From the NCBI GenBank assembly GCA_030825115.1, contig JAPJQL010000056.1, positions 1-14,601 of the forward strand: a stretch of DNA of 14,601 bases, given 5' to 3'. Below are positions 6,714-14,520 of the stretch, in pieces. This DNA comes from Lachnospiraceae bacterium. Its GTDB lineage: Bacteria; Bacillota; Clostridia; Lachnospirales; Lachnospiraceae. The notes beneath the pieces were generated by a model. The model had not been told where the DNA came from and made no database searches. It saw nothing but the letters and a program-made list of their open reading frames with translations. Position 1 is the stretch's first letter. Every line of letters starts with the position of its first letter. A program made the translations under genes and the position numbers.

Positions 6714-6742
6714 TGTGCTATCAAAGTAAGGGAGGTTTTAAG

Positions 6743-8116
6743 ATGAGAAAACAAGCAGTAGCGTTAGGGCTTTGTGCAGCAATGGTGATGGGGACTGTAG
6801 CAGGATGTTCTTCTTCGAAACCGGCTGAAAGTGCAGCTCCCGCAGGCAGTGCGGCGGCAACTACGGCGGCGGAAGCGGGCGACAAGGCTCCGGCGGCAAA
6901 TGAGGATCTGGAGGGAACTCTGGTATTCACGATCTGGGACAACAACCTGATGGATTACATCGATGCCAATGATATGGTAGGAAAATTCCAGGAGCAGTAT
7001 CCGAATGCCGACATTGAAGTGGAGAAGATCAAAGATGATTCCGAGTACTGGAATGCGATGAAGATGCGTACATCGGCAAACCAGCTTCCGGATGTTATGT
7101 TTAACAAACCGTTTACCCTGGCAAGATTTAAAGATTATCTGCTGGACCTGTCCGATCTGGAGGCAGCAAAGAACAACGGGCTGGCTGCCGGTTATGCGAT
7201 TGACGGCAAGGTTCTCGGCATTCCGATGACCGCAGGATACGAGTATGTATACTATTGGAAAGATATGTTTGCTGAGGCAGGCGTAGAAGTTCCGACTACA
7301 TGGGAAGAGTTAAAGACCGTGGCTCAGACCCTGCAGGATCATTTTGGCAAGGACAACCCGGATTTCATGGCTATTGCGCTTGGAGCAAAAGACGAGTGGC
7401 CGGATTATCCGTACATGGAGTTCATGCCGGCGGCAGAAGGCGGCAACGGACAGAACTGGAACGATATGGCAAAAGTTGACGCTCCGTTTGCGGAGGGAAC
7501 CGACATCAACAAAGCTTACAATAAGGTATATGACCTGTTCAGCATGGACGTATTCGGCAAAGATCCGCTGGGCATGAGCAAGGATCAGGTTACCACGTTA
7601 TTTGCACAGAAACAGGCTGCGATCACAGCTCTTGGCGACTGGGGCTTACAGGACATTGAGAGCGGCGCGGATGATATCTCCGAGCTTGGCTCCTTCTACC
7701 TGCCGGCAAGAAACACCACAGAAGACCCATTCCGTATCGTGGTTCAGGGCGATTCCTTCATGGGCGTGACGACCAACAGCAAGAATCCGGAACTGGCAAA
7801 GGCATTTGTGGAGTGGTTCTATAGCGATGCATGGTATCCGGGATACATCAACTACGTATCCAGCGCTTCTTCTATGACCAACTTCCCGAAAGAGAAGCAC
7901 CCGATCCTGGCAGAGGCTGACAACTTACAGCCAGATGCAGAGCTGGTGATGTATGATGGCGGCGGCGATGATTTCCAGGCAATCCAGAATGAGATTGCAT
8001 TTGATTATAAGAAACTTGGGGCCCAGATGTTCACCGACGGATTTGACCTCAATACGGAACTGAAAACACTGGATGAGAAGTGGGCGGCAGCAAGAGCGAA
8101 GCTCGGGATTCAGTAA
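6743..8116 (+). CDS. Carbohydrate ABC transporter solute-binding lipoprotein
   Basis: A 457-residue extracellular lipoprotein of the UgpB/MalE-type (COG1653, family 1 binding proteins). The N-terminus has a lipoprotein signal: MRKQ, a hydrophobic stretch, and the lipobox TVAGC with C22 as lipidation site, then a flexible Ala/Ser/Thr-rich linker (about 23-52). The mature part has the family's pattern: LVFTIWDNN near the start, EKFQ-like helix with YPNADIEVEKI, LPDVMF, YEYVYYWKDMFAEAGVEVPTTWEEL, AITALGDWGLQDI, and a C-terminal AKAFVEWFYSDAW. GGGAGG (6730-6735) precedes ATG 6743; the longer in-frame extension to 6602 lies inside the regulator gene and lacks the signal peptide at its front. Its role is to capture a sugar and deliver it to the two permeases downstream. 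The substrate is probably a galactoside, given lacZ in the same unit. Confidence 0.93.
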   Translation: MRKQAVALGLCAAMVMGTVAGCSSSKPAESAAPAGSAAATTAAEAGDKAPAANEDLEGTLVFTIWDNNLMDYIDANDMVGKFQEQYPNADIEVEKIKDDSEYWNAMKMRTSANQLPDVMFNKPFTLARFKDYLLDLSDLEAAKNNGLAAGYAIDGKVLGIPMTAGYEYVYYWKDMFAEAGVEVPTTWEELKTVAQTLQDHFGKDNPDFMAIALGAKDEWPDYPYMEFMPAAEGGNGQNWNDMAKVDAPFAEGTDINKAYNKVYDLFSMDVFGKDPLGMSKDQVTTLFAQKQAAITALGDWGLQDIESGADDISELGSFYLPARNTTEDPFRIVVQGDSFMGVTTNSKNPELAKAFVEWFYSDAWYPGYINYVSSASSMTNFPKEKHPILAEADNLQPDAELVMYDGGGDDFQAIQNEIAFDYKKLGAQMFTDGFDLNTELKTLDEKWAAARAKLGIQ

Positions 8117-8137
8117 CAGATACCGGTAACAGTACTA

Positions 8138-8168
8138 GAAGGGCTGCTTGAATAGAGCGGCCCTTTCC
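8138..8168 (+). terminator. Intercistronic hairpin between binding-protein and permease genes
   Basis: AAGGGCTGCT (8139-8148) pairs over 10 bases (one G-U) with AGCGGCCCTT (8156-8165) around the loop TGAATAG. Only TTT follows, so termination should be partial. Such hairpins between a binding-protein gene and its permease genes are commonly explained as 3'-end stabilisers plus leaky terminators, which give much more binding protein than permease. Confidence 0.65.
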
Positions 8169-8187
8169 ATTAGAGGGGAGCCTGGAT

Positions 8188-9078
8188 ATGAATTCGATAG
8201 AGAAACAAAAAAAACGGTTTATTGTGTGTGCGTTGGTAGTGCCGATGGCGCTGCTGATTGGGTTTGTGATGTTTCCGGCCATTGATCTGTTTCGGATGAG
8301 CTTTACGGACTGGGACGGCATGTCCTCCAGCTATCACTGGATCAGCCTGGACAATTATATTGCCATGTTTAAGAATGAGAACTTGTGGCTGTCTCTGAAG
8401 AACAATGCGGTGTACTTTTTTGGGCATCTGCTGTTCATCCCGGTGGAACTGGCGATCGCAGTTTTGCTGACTTCCAAGCTGCGGGCGGCAAAGTTCTACA
8501 AAACCATGGTATTTATGCCATATATCATCAACGGAGTGGCAATCTCCTACGCGTTTTCCTACTTCTTCTCTCCGGTGAACGGAGCGTTTGACGCGATTTT
8601 GGAGGTGGCTCATCTGGAAGGGTTTATCCGCAACTGGCTGTCTGACCCGAAGCTGGTGAATTTTGTGCTGACGAGCGTATCGCTGTGGCGGTTTTCGGGG
8701 TATCATATCGTCCTGTTTATGGCGGCGCTGCAGTCCTTGCCGCAGGATGTGCAGGAAGCGGCTTCGATGGACGGTGCAAATGCATGGCAGATGTTCCAAT
8801 ACATCCAGGTTCCGGCGATCATGCTGATGGTGGACTTCGTGCTGTTTGACAATATCCGCGGCGCGCTGCAGGTATTCGATATCCCGTTTGTCATGACGAG
8901 CGGAGGTCCCGGGTATGCATCTTCGACCTTTACGCTGTATACGATCGATACGGCATTTAAGTACAGCAACTTTGGTCTGGCATCCACAATGGCAGTAGCC
9001 ATCATGTTGATGATCGTCATCATCTATGTGGTACAGAATAAGATCATCCACGGAATCGTGTTAAAGGGGAGGAAATAA
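8188..9078 (+). CDS. Sugar ABC transporter permease, MalF/UgpA type
   Basis: A 296-residue integral membrane protein with about six hydrophobic spans, the first at about residues 12-34 (FIVCALVVPMALLIGFVMFP). The cytoplasmic EAA loop that docks the ATPase is well kept: EAASMDGANAWQMFQYIQVP, starting at E190. The upstream GAGGGGAG (8173-8180) supports the start. It would pair with the next gene's product to form the channel, fed by the upstream lipoprotein. No ATP-binding subunit is encoded beside it, as is usual for this family in Firmicutes, where a shared MsmK/UgpC-like ATPase serves several importers. Confidence 0.93.
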   Translation: MNSIEKQKKRFIVCALVVPMALLIGFVMFPAIDLFRMSFTDWDGMSSSYHWISLDNYIAMFKNENLWLSLKNNAVYFFGHLLFIPVELAIAVLLTSKLRAAKFYKTMVFMPYIINGVAISYAFSYFFSPVNGAFDAILEVAHLEGFIRNWLSDPKLVNFVLTSVSLWRFSGYHIVLFMAALQSLPQDVQEAASMDGANAWQMFQYIQVPAIMLMVDFVLFDNIRGALQVFDIPFVMTSGGPGYASSTFTLYTIDTAFKYSNFGLASTMAVAIMLMIVIIYVVQNKIIHGIVLKGRK

Positions 9079-9081
9079 GCG

Positions 9082-9915
9082 ATGAAAAAATCAACTGCCA
9101 CACAGATTTTAAAACAGGCTGTCTGCATCTGCATGGTGCTGATCGTACTGGCGCCGATTCTTCTGACGCTGTTTGCCGCCTTTAAGACGAAGGGGGATAT
9201 GGTAAAGACATCGCCGCTTTTACTTCCGCCTGTTTCACGGATCACGTTTGACAACTTCAGCCGGGTGCTGACCAATAAATACCTGGTCATCGGCTTTAAG
9301 AATACCGGGATCATCCTGGTAGTCAGCATCTTTTTCAACGTCATGTTCGGAACGATCACTGCATTTATCCTGGAGCGGTTCCAGTTCCGTTTTAAAAAGG
9401 TCATCATCGCCCTGTTCTTTATGGGGATGCTGATTCCAAGCTTTGTAACGGAGATTGCCCGGTTTAAGATCATCAACGGGCTGGGGCTTTACAATACGCT
9501 GGGCGCGCCGATCGTGATCTACGTGGCGTCCGATCTGATGCAGCTTTATATCTACCGGCAGTTCATTTCGACGCTTCCGGTATCGCTGGATGAGAGCGCG
9601 CTTTTGGATGGTTGTTCCTATTTTGGCCTGTTCAGACGGATCATCCTTCCGCTGCTTGCTCCGGCCACGGCTACCGTCATCATCATCAAAGCCATTACGA
9701 TCATCAACGATATGTATATTCCGTATCTGTATATGCCGAAGAACAAGCTGAGGACGCTGACGACGTTTTTGATGGATTTTGCAAATGCACAGCGCGGTTC
9801 CTGGCAGCAGCTTGCGGCAGGAATCATCATTGTCATGCTGCCGACGATCCTGATCTATATCTTTTTCCAGAAATATATTCTGGCGGGAGTTGCAGCAGGC
9901 GCGGTGAAGGAATAA
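9082..9915 (+). CDS. Sugar ABC transporter permease, MalG/UgpE type
   Basis: A 277-residue membrane protein starting 3 bases after the previous permease, with GGGGAGG in the end of that gene as its ribosome-binding site. The first hydrophobic span is at about 11-33, followed by the extracellular segment typical of MalG proteins (FAAFKTKGDM...LLPPVSRITFDNFSRVL), then about five more spans. The EAA loop is LDESALLDGCSYFGLFRRII (from L169); it carries ESALLDG where most relatives have EAAxIDG, a modest change. It is the second half of the channel for the same importer. Confidence 0.93.
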   Translation: MKKSTATQILKQAVCICMVLIVLAPILLTLFAAFKTKGDMVKTSPLLLPPVSRITFDNFSRVLTNKYLVIGFKNTGIILVVSIFFNVMFGTITAFILERFQFRFKKVIIALFFMGMLIPSFVTEIARFKIINGLGLYNTLGAPIVIYVASDLMQLYIYRQFISTLPVSLDESALLDGCSYFGLFRRIILPLLAPATATVIIIKAITIINDMYIPYLYMPKNKLRTLTTFLMDFANAQRGSWQQLAAGIIIVMLPTILIYIFFQKYILAGVAAGAVKE

Positions 9916-9941
9916 GAAAACGGCAAAAAGGAGACTGATTT

Positions 9942-12900
9942 ATGGATAGACAGATTGGTACAGGGGCGGCTGACCTGGCATGGCTTACAGACCCGCAGGT
10001 GTTTCAGGTGAACCGGATCAAGGCGCACTCAGACCACCGGTATTATGAAAGTGCCGGGGAGCTGGAGTGCGGTGTGACGGCGCTGCGCCAGAGTTTGAAT
10101 GGGATGTGGAAGTTTGCATACGCCGAAAACCCTTCCTGCCGTCAGGCAGATTTCTACCGGGAAGATTATGATATCGCCGGATTTGGTGAGATTGAGGTAC
10201 CGGGACATATCCAGATGCAGGGATATGACAAATGCCATTATGTGAACACGATGTACCCGTGGGACGGACACAGTGAGCTGCGTCCGCCGTCCATTGACTG
10301 GGAATACAATCCCGTGGGGAGCTATGTAAAGGAGTTTGACCTTGCGGACGGACTGGCGGGGAAGCGGGTATTTATCTCTTTTCAGGGCGTGGAGACTGCC
10401 TTCTATGTATGGCTGAACGGGAAGTTTATCGGATATGGGGAGGACAGCTTTACTCCAACCGAGTTTGAGCTTACCAATCATGTGAAAAAGTCGGGAAACC
10501 GCCTGGCCGTGGAGGTCTATAAGCGGAGCAGCGCAAGCTGGCTGGAAGATCAGGATTTCTTCCGCTTTTCCGGCATCTTCCGTGAAGTATACCTGTATGC
10601 GATACCGGAGACCCATGTGCGGGATCTGTTTGTCAAAGCGGATCTGGTTGACGGATATCAGACAGGGAAGCTGCGCGTGGAACTGGAGCTTACAGGGGAG
10701 ATGGAAGGCCGGTGGCTGGAAGCGGTGCTGAAGGACCGGGATGGTCTGGTGGAATGTCGTTTTGATGCGATGCCCTGTGCAGGGAAAATGGTATTGGAAG
10801 CGAAGATTCCGGGGGTTTATCCGTGGAGCGGGGAGGACCCGTATCTGTATGAGCTGACCGTGACGGTGAGGAAGGCTGGCGGCGGTGATACGGCAGCTTC
10901 CGTGAGCGAAAGAAATGACGTGAACGAGGACGGAATCGTGGAAATCGTTTCACAGCAGGCAGGTTTTCGCCGCTTTGAGATGATTGACAAGGTGATGTGC
11001 CTGAACGGGAAGCGGCTGGTGTTCCACGGCATCAACCGCCATGAGTTCAATATCCGCCGGGGACGTGCCATTACAAAGGAGGATATGCTCTGGGATATCC
11101 GGTTTATGAAGCAGCACAATATCAACGCGGTACGCACCTGCCACTATCCGGATGACAGTCTGTGGTATGAGCTGTGCGACCAATATGGCATTTATCTGAT
11201 TGACGAGGCAAACCTGGAGAGCCACGGCTCCTGGCAGAAGCTGGGCGCCTGTGAACCGTCCTGGAACGTGCCGGGGTCGCTGCCGGAGTGGAAGGACGCG
11301 GTGGTGGACCGGGCGGTATCCATGCTGGAGCGGGACAAGAACCATCCGTCGGTGCTGATCTGGTCCTGCGGCAACGAATCATACGCAGGGGAAGATATCC
11401 TGGCGATGAGCCGGTTCTTTAAGGAGCGGGACGATTCCCGCCTGGTGCATTATGAGGGCGTATTCTGGAACCGGGATTTCAATGAGATCAGCGATATGGA
11501 GAGCCGGATGTACGCGAAGCCGGCAGAAGTCGAAGCGTATTTGGAGAATCAGCCGGAAAAACCTTACGTGCTCTGCGAATATATGCACGCAATGGGGAAT
11601 TCTCTTGGGGGAATGAAAAAATATACGGAACTGGCAGACCGGTATCCGATGTACCAGGGCGGCTTTATCTGGGATTATATCGACCAGGCGCTCGCATCGA
11701 CAGACAAGGACGGAAGAGAAATCCTGCGCTACGGCGGCGATTTTACCGACCGCCCTACGGATTACCAGTTCTGCGGCAATGGAATCGTGTATGGGGACCG
11801 GACGGTATCCCCGAAGGCGCAGGAGATGAAATATCTGTACCAATACCTGAGGTTGGAGCCGGAGCAGGGGAAGGTGCGGATTGATAACAAGAAGCTATTT
11901 ACAGGAACCGGGGAATACCGGTTTGTGTATACAGTGCTGAAAGACGGTCTGACTGTCTGGACGCATGAGTTTGAAGTTGATGTGGCTCCGGGCGAAAGCA
12001 CAGATGTGGAAGTAGCTATGCCGATATGGACGGAAGCGGGAGAATATGCATACCAGGTGTCTGCCGTGCTGAGGGAGGATACGATGTGGGCCCAGGCGGG
12101 ACATGAGGTGGCATTTGGAGAGTCGGTGCGGACGGTAAAAGCGATGGAGAACTCTGAAGGCGAAAAAGCTTCAGCACTGACTGTCATCCACGGCGATGTG
12201 AATATCGGCGTCCGGGGCGAAGGATTTCACGTGATGTTCTCCCGTGCAGACGGCGGGATCGTTGCGCTCCGCTACCAGGGCAGGGAATGGATCACCAGAC
12301 CGCCGATGCCGGTGTACTGGCGCGCAACCACGGACAATGACAGAGGGAATAAATTCAACGTGGAGAGCGCTGTCTGGATGGGCGCGGGGCTGTTCCCGCG
12401 ATACAACAGCGCAGATATGGAAGTGACTGAATCCAAAGAGGAAGTGACAATCTGCTTTACCTACGGACTGACTGTAAACCCGGAGACGAAAACTCAGGTG
12501 ACATACCGTGTGACGCCGGATGGCAGGATTCAGGTGACGGCGCATTACTTTGGACAGAAGGGGCTGCCCGAGCTGCCGCTTTTCGGGATGCGTTTCCGCT
12601 TCCTCGATACGGTGGATGCATTCTCCTGGTACGGAATGGGACCGGACGAGAACTACTGCGACCGCGCCGAGGGGGCAAGGCTTGGCATCTTCCACAGCAC
12701 GCCGGCCGCAAATATGTCACGGTATCTGCTGCCCCAGGAATGCGGCAACCGGACCGGGACGAGATGGTTGGAAGTGACGGACAGACGGGGCGGAGGGCTT
12801 CGGTTTACCGCGGTGGAAACGCCGTTTGAGATGAGCGTGCTTCCCTACACGGCAGAAGAGCTGGAGTCGGCGCTTCACCCGGAGGAACTGCCGGTTCCTC

Positions 12901-13037
12901 ATTATACCATCGTCAATATCCTGGCTAAGCAGCGGGGAGTTGGCGGCGACGACAGCTGGGGCGCTCCGGTTTATCCCGAGTATTGTATCAGCGGGGAAGA
13001 GGATATCGCGTTTACGTTTGTGCTGGAAGGAATTTGA
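9942..13037 (+). CDS. lacZ: Beta-galactosidase, GH2 LacZ type
   Basis: A 1,031-residue cytoplasmic enzyme (no signal peptide), very close in length to E. coli LacZ (1,023). It cleaves terminal beta-galactosides such as lactose (EC 3.2.1.23). Domains in order: GH2 sugar-binding (about 55-225, with QDFFRFSGIFREVYL), immunoglobulin-like (about 225-345), TIM barrel (about 348-640), linker domain, and C-terminal Bgal small-chain domain (about 760-1,028, ending GVGGDDSWGAPVYPEY). Catalytic acid/base E479 lies in IWSCGNES and the nucleophile E546 in VLCEYMHAMGNS. DEANLESHG supplies the magnesium-site and substrate contacts. AAAAAGGAG (9926-9934) precedes the start. It is the last gene of the transport unit, 26 bases after the permease, so sugar imported intact would be hydrolysed inside. 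The true substrate could be lactose, galacto-oligosaccharides or another galactoside. Confidence 0.96.
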   Translation: MDRQIGTGAADLAWLTDPQVFQVNRIKAHSDHRYYESAGELECGVTALRQSLNGMWKFAYAENPSCRQADFYREDYDIAGFGEIEVPGHIQMQGYDKCHYVNTMYPWDGHSELRPPSIDWEYNPVGSYVKEFDLADGLAGKRVFISFQGVETAFYVWLNGKFIGYGEDSFTPTEFELTNHVKKSGNRLAVEVYKRSSASWLEDQDFFRFSGIFREVYLYAIPETHVRDLFVKADLVDGYQTGKLRVELELTGEMEGRWLEAVLKDRDGLVECRFDAMPCAGKMVLEAKIPGVYPWSGEDPYLYELTVTVRKAGGGDTAASVSERNDVNEDGIVEIVSQQAGFRRFEMIDKVMCLNGKRLVFHGINRHEFNIRRGRAITKEDMLWDIRFMKQHNINAVRTCHYPDDSLWYELCDQYGIYLIDEANLESHGSWQKLGACEPSWNVPGSLPEWKDAVVDRAVSMLERDKNHPSVLIWSCGNESYAGEDILAMSRFFKERDDSRLVHYEGVFWNRDFNEISDMESRMYAKPAEVEAYLENQPEKPYVLCEYMHAMGNSLGGMKKYTELADRYPMYQGGFIWDYIDQALASTDKDGREILRYGGDFTDRPTDYQFCGNGIVYGDRTVSPKAQEMKYLYQYLRLEPEQGKVRIDNKKLFTGTGEYRFVYTVLKDGLTVWTHEFEVDVAPGESTDVEVAMPIWTEAGEYAYQVSAVLREDTMWAQAGHEVAFGESVRTVKAMENSEGEKASALTVIHGDVNIGVRGEGFHVMFSRADGGIVALRYQGREWITRPPMPVYWRATTDNDRGNKFNVESAVWMGAGLFPRYNSADMEVTESKEEVTICFTYGLTVNPETKTQVTYRVTPDGRIQVTAHYFGQKGLPELPLFGMRFRFLDTVDAFSWYGMGPDENYCDRAEGARLGIFHSTPAANMSRYLLPQECGNRTGTRWLEVTDRRGGGLRFTAVETPFEMSVLPYTAEELESALHPEELPVPHYTIVNILAKQRGVGGDDSWGAPVYPEYCISGEEDIAFTFVLEGI

Positions 13038-13062
13038 CATTCGTTTTAAAATCTGATAGGAT
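13034..13062 (+). promoter_or_regulatory. SigA promoter for greA, overlapping the lacZ stop
   Basis: TTGACA (13034-13039), a 17-base spacer and TAGGAT (13057-13062) form a near-consensus promoter. The TGA stop of lacZ (13035-13037) lies inside the -35 box. Transcription would start near 13069, uncoupling greA from the sugar operon. Confidence 0.75.
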
Positions 13063-13068
13063 GAGAGA

Positions 13069-13115
13069 GGGAATAGCCGCACGCATCATAGGATGCCTGG
13101 CGGTTATTTCCTTTT
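13069..13115 (+). promoter_or_regulatory. Long leader hairpin of greA, terminator-like
   Basis: GGGAATAGCCGC (13069-13080) pairs along 12 bases (two G-U) with GCGGTTATTTCC (13100-13111), and inside it GCATC (13083-13087) pairs with GATGC (13092-13096) around ATAG. TTTT follows at 13112-13115. The structure begins at the predicted first base of the greA transcript and lies 31 bases past the lacZ stop. It can therefore serve as the lacZ operon terminator, as a 5' stabiliser, or as an attenuator in the greA leader. Confidence 0.62.
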
Positions 13116-13132
13116 ATGGTTTCGTGAACGAA

Positions 13133-13138
13133 TATAAT
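13133..13138 (+). promoter_or_regulatory. Isolated TATAAT before greA
   Basis: A perfect -10 hexamer lies 22 bases before the greA start codon, but the sequence 17 bases further upstream (about 13110-13115, CCTTTT) is not a -35 box and no extended TG is present. A second, weak start downstream of the hairpin is possible. Confidence 0.25.
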
Positions 13139-13159
13139 GAAAGACGGAAGGGATGGAAG

Positions 13160-13660
13160 ATGAGAGAAAAGCTGACAAGAAGCGACATCCAGAAAATACA
13201 GGAAGAGATTGAGCACAGGAGGCTGGTGGTCCGCCCGCAATGCCTGGAAGCTGTCAAGGAGGCGAGGGCCCATGGGGACTTAAGCGAGAACTTTGAGTAC
13301 CATGCGGCTAAGAAGGACAAGAACCTGAACGAGAGCCGCATCCGCTATCTGGAAAATATGTTAAAGAACGCCATTATCATCTCCGATGAATCACAGGACG
13401 ATGAGATTGGGCTCAACAAGACCGTGACCCTGTATATGGAGGATGACGATGAGGAGGAGACCTATAAGCTGGTGACCAGCATCCGTGGCAACTCCATGAA
13501 CCATATGATCAGCACAGAGTCCCCGCTTGGCAAGGCCCTGATGCGCCACAAGGTCGGCGACCGGATCGAGGTGCGGGCGAATGAACGGTACAGTTATTTT
13601 GTGACGGTGAGAAAGATTGAGAATACCGGAGATGATGGGGATGAGATTCGGAAGTTTTGA
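13160..13660 (+). CDS. greA: GreA-family transcription elongation/cleavage factor
   Basis: A 166-residue protein, close to the usual 158 for GreA. It has the two-part layout: an N-terminal coiled coil (about 7-75) with the acidic tip GDLSEN, where D40 and E43 match the residues that hold magnesium in the polymerase secondary channel, and a C-terminal FKBP-like domain (about 84-155) with ISTESPLGKALMRHKVGDRI. GreA rescues backtracked RNA polymerase by stimulating cleavage of the RNA 3' end. A run of acidic residues (MEDDDDEEE) in the C-terminal domain and the tail NTGDDGDEIRKF are somewhat unusual, and this could be a paralogue alongside a main greA elsewhere. ATG 13160 is preceded by GGAAGGGATGG (13146-13156); a frame open to 12983 runs through lacZ and is not the start. 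It has its own promoter and leader hairpin and converges with the minus-strand dehydrogenase gene. Confidence 0.88.
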   Translation: MREKLTRSDIQKIQEEIEHRRLVVRPQCLEAVKEARAHGDLSENFEYHAAKKDKNLNESRIRYLENMLKNAIIISDESQDDEIGLNKTVTLYMEDDDEEETYKLVTSIRGNSMNHMISTESPLGKALMRHKVGDRIEVRANERYSYFVTVRKIENTGDDGDEIRKF

Positions 13661-13669
13661 TATCCTGTT

Positions 13670-13695
13670 AAAAAGAGACCGCATTGGGCGGTCTC
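13670..13695 (-). terminator. Terminator of the fabG-like gene, starting inside its stop codon
   Basis: GAGACCGC (13675-13682) pairs perfectly with GCGGTCTC (13688-13695) around ATTGG. On the minus strand five U residues follow (AAAAA at 13670-13674). The stop codon of the minus-strand gene (13694-13696) forms the first bases of the stem. On the plus strand AAATCC follows, so greA would be terminated less well; still, nothing else separates the convergent genes. Confidence 0.8.
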
Positions 13696-14425
13696 AAATC
13701 CATCCTCCGTCAAGCCCGATCACCTGTCCGGTCAGATACGTATTCTTATATCCCAAATGATACACCAGATCTGCAACTTCTTCCGCCCGGCCAAGTCTGC
13801 CGGTGGGGATATCTTCCACAAGTCCGATGAGTTCATCTTCCTCCATCCACTGGTTCATCTCGGTATCGATCGCCCCGCATGCCACGGCATTGACCTGGAT
13901 ATTGCTGGGGGCCAGCTCTTTTGCGAGTGCGCGGGTAAATGCGTTGATGCCGCCTTTAGTCGCGGAATAGGCAACCTCACAGGAGGCGCCTACATTCCCC
14001 CATACGGAGGAAATATTGATGATCTTGCCCTGTTTCTGCTCCAGCATGAACGGGATCGCCAGTTTGCAGCAGTTGAAGACGGATGTCAGGTTGGTCGTCA
14101 TGATCTGGTTCCAGTCGGATGCACTCATGTCCTGCAGCAGACCGATATAGGAGATGCCGGCATTGTTCACCAGGACGTCCAGGCCGCCGTATTGTTTGCG
14201 GATCAGTTTGTACATGCGCTCGCATGTCTCTAAATCCCCCATGTCACCCAAAAAGGCAGTACAGGAAACCTGGAAGTTCTCAATTTCCTTTTGTGCCTGC
14301 AAAAGCTCCTGCTCCCGGTGGGCGCAGTTAATCACCACATTGTATCCCTTTTTTGCAAATTTCACAGCAATGGCCTTCCCGATGCCGCGGGATGCGCCGG
14401 TGATCAAAACAGTTTTTCTTGCCAT
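13694..14425 (-). CDS. Short-chain dehydrogenase/reductase, FabG-like
   Basis: A 243-residue classical SDR, probably NADP(H)-dependent. It shows the Rossmann motif TGASRGIG (residues 9-16), NNAG (87-90), the catalytic N112, S140, Y153 and K157 (in AYSATKGG), and the C-terminal TGQVIGLDGGWI typical of 3-oxoacyl-ACP reductase (FabG). R13 in the nucleotide loop favours NADPH. It is about the same length as FabG, but it is not inside a fatty-acid synthesis cluster, so it may be an accessory paralogue acting on another 3-oxo or hydroxy substrate. On the minus strand AAAAAAGGAGTGATTTT lies before the ATG, a strong ribosome-binding site 7 bases away. It has its own promoter (about 14,457) and terminator, so it is a single-gene unit. 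Confidence 0.92.
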   Translation of the reverse strand: MARKTVLITGASRGIGKAIAVKFAKKGYNVVINCAHREQELLQAQKEIENFQVSCTAFLGDMGDLETCERMYKLIRKQYGGLDVLVNNAGISYIGLLQDMSASDWNQIMTTNLTSVFNCCKLAIPFMLEQKQGKIINISSVWGNVGASCEVAYSATKGGINAFTRALAKELAPSNIQVNAVACGAIDTEMNQWMEEDELIGLVEDIPTGRLGRAEEVADLVYHLGYKNTYLTGQVIGLDGGWI

Positions 14426-14452
14426 AAAATCACTCCTTTTTTCTATAGCATG

Positions 14453-14461
14453 ATTATATCA
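14453..14461 (-). promoter_or_regulatory. Extended -10 promoter of the fabG-like gene
   Basis: On the minus strand TG-A-TATAAT is a perfect -10 with the extended TG. No good -35 is seen 17 bases upstream (ACTCCA), which extended -10 promoters can do without. The start would be near 14,446, giving a leader of about 20 bases. Confidence 0.65.
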
Positions 14462-14520
14462 TAAATTCCGGTTTTTGGAGTACATTTTTTAAGGATGTTA
14501 CTGTTCAGAGGCCAACTTGT

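Noticed and set aside
6602..6742. Longer N-terminus for the solute-binding protein
   Set aside because: It would put about 47 residues before the lipoprotein signal peptide and overlap the response-regulator gene; ATG 6743 has a strong ribosome-binding site and a proper lipobox.
6645..6742. Search for CcpA cre or paired regulator sites upstream of the importer genes
   Set aside because: The gap contains no CG-centred cre-like palindrome and no clear direct or inverted repeat, so no operator is called.
8170..9051. Long minus-strand open frame (293 codons) opposite the first permease gene
   Set aside because: It mirrors almost the whole permease gene, is extremely rich in His, Arg and Gln, has no recognisable motif and no ribosome-binding site; the plus frame is a clear MalF-type permease. 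It is a by-product of codon bias.
12983..13159. Longer GreA starting inside lacZ
   Set aside because: The extra residues are lacZ and leader sequence in another frame, GreA homology starts at 13160, and the promoter is at 13034-13062.
14498..14520. Bases resembling a second toxin-antitoxin RNA (GTTCAGAGGCCAAC)
   Set aside because: The likeness to antisense RNAs of holin-like toxin loci is from memory and short; no small hydrophobic ORF lies within reach.
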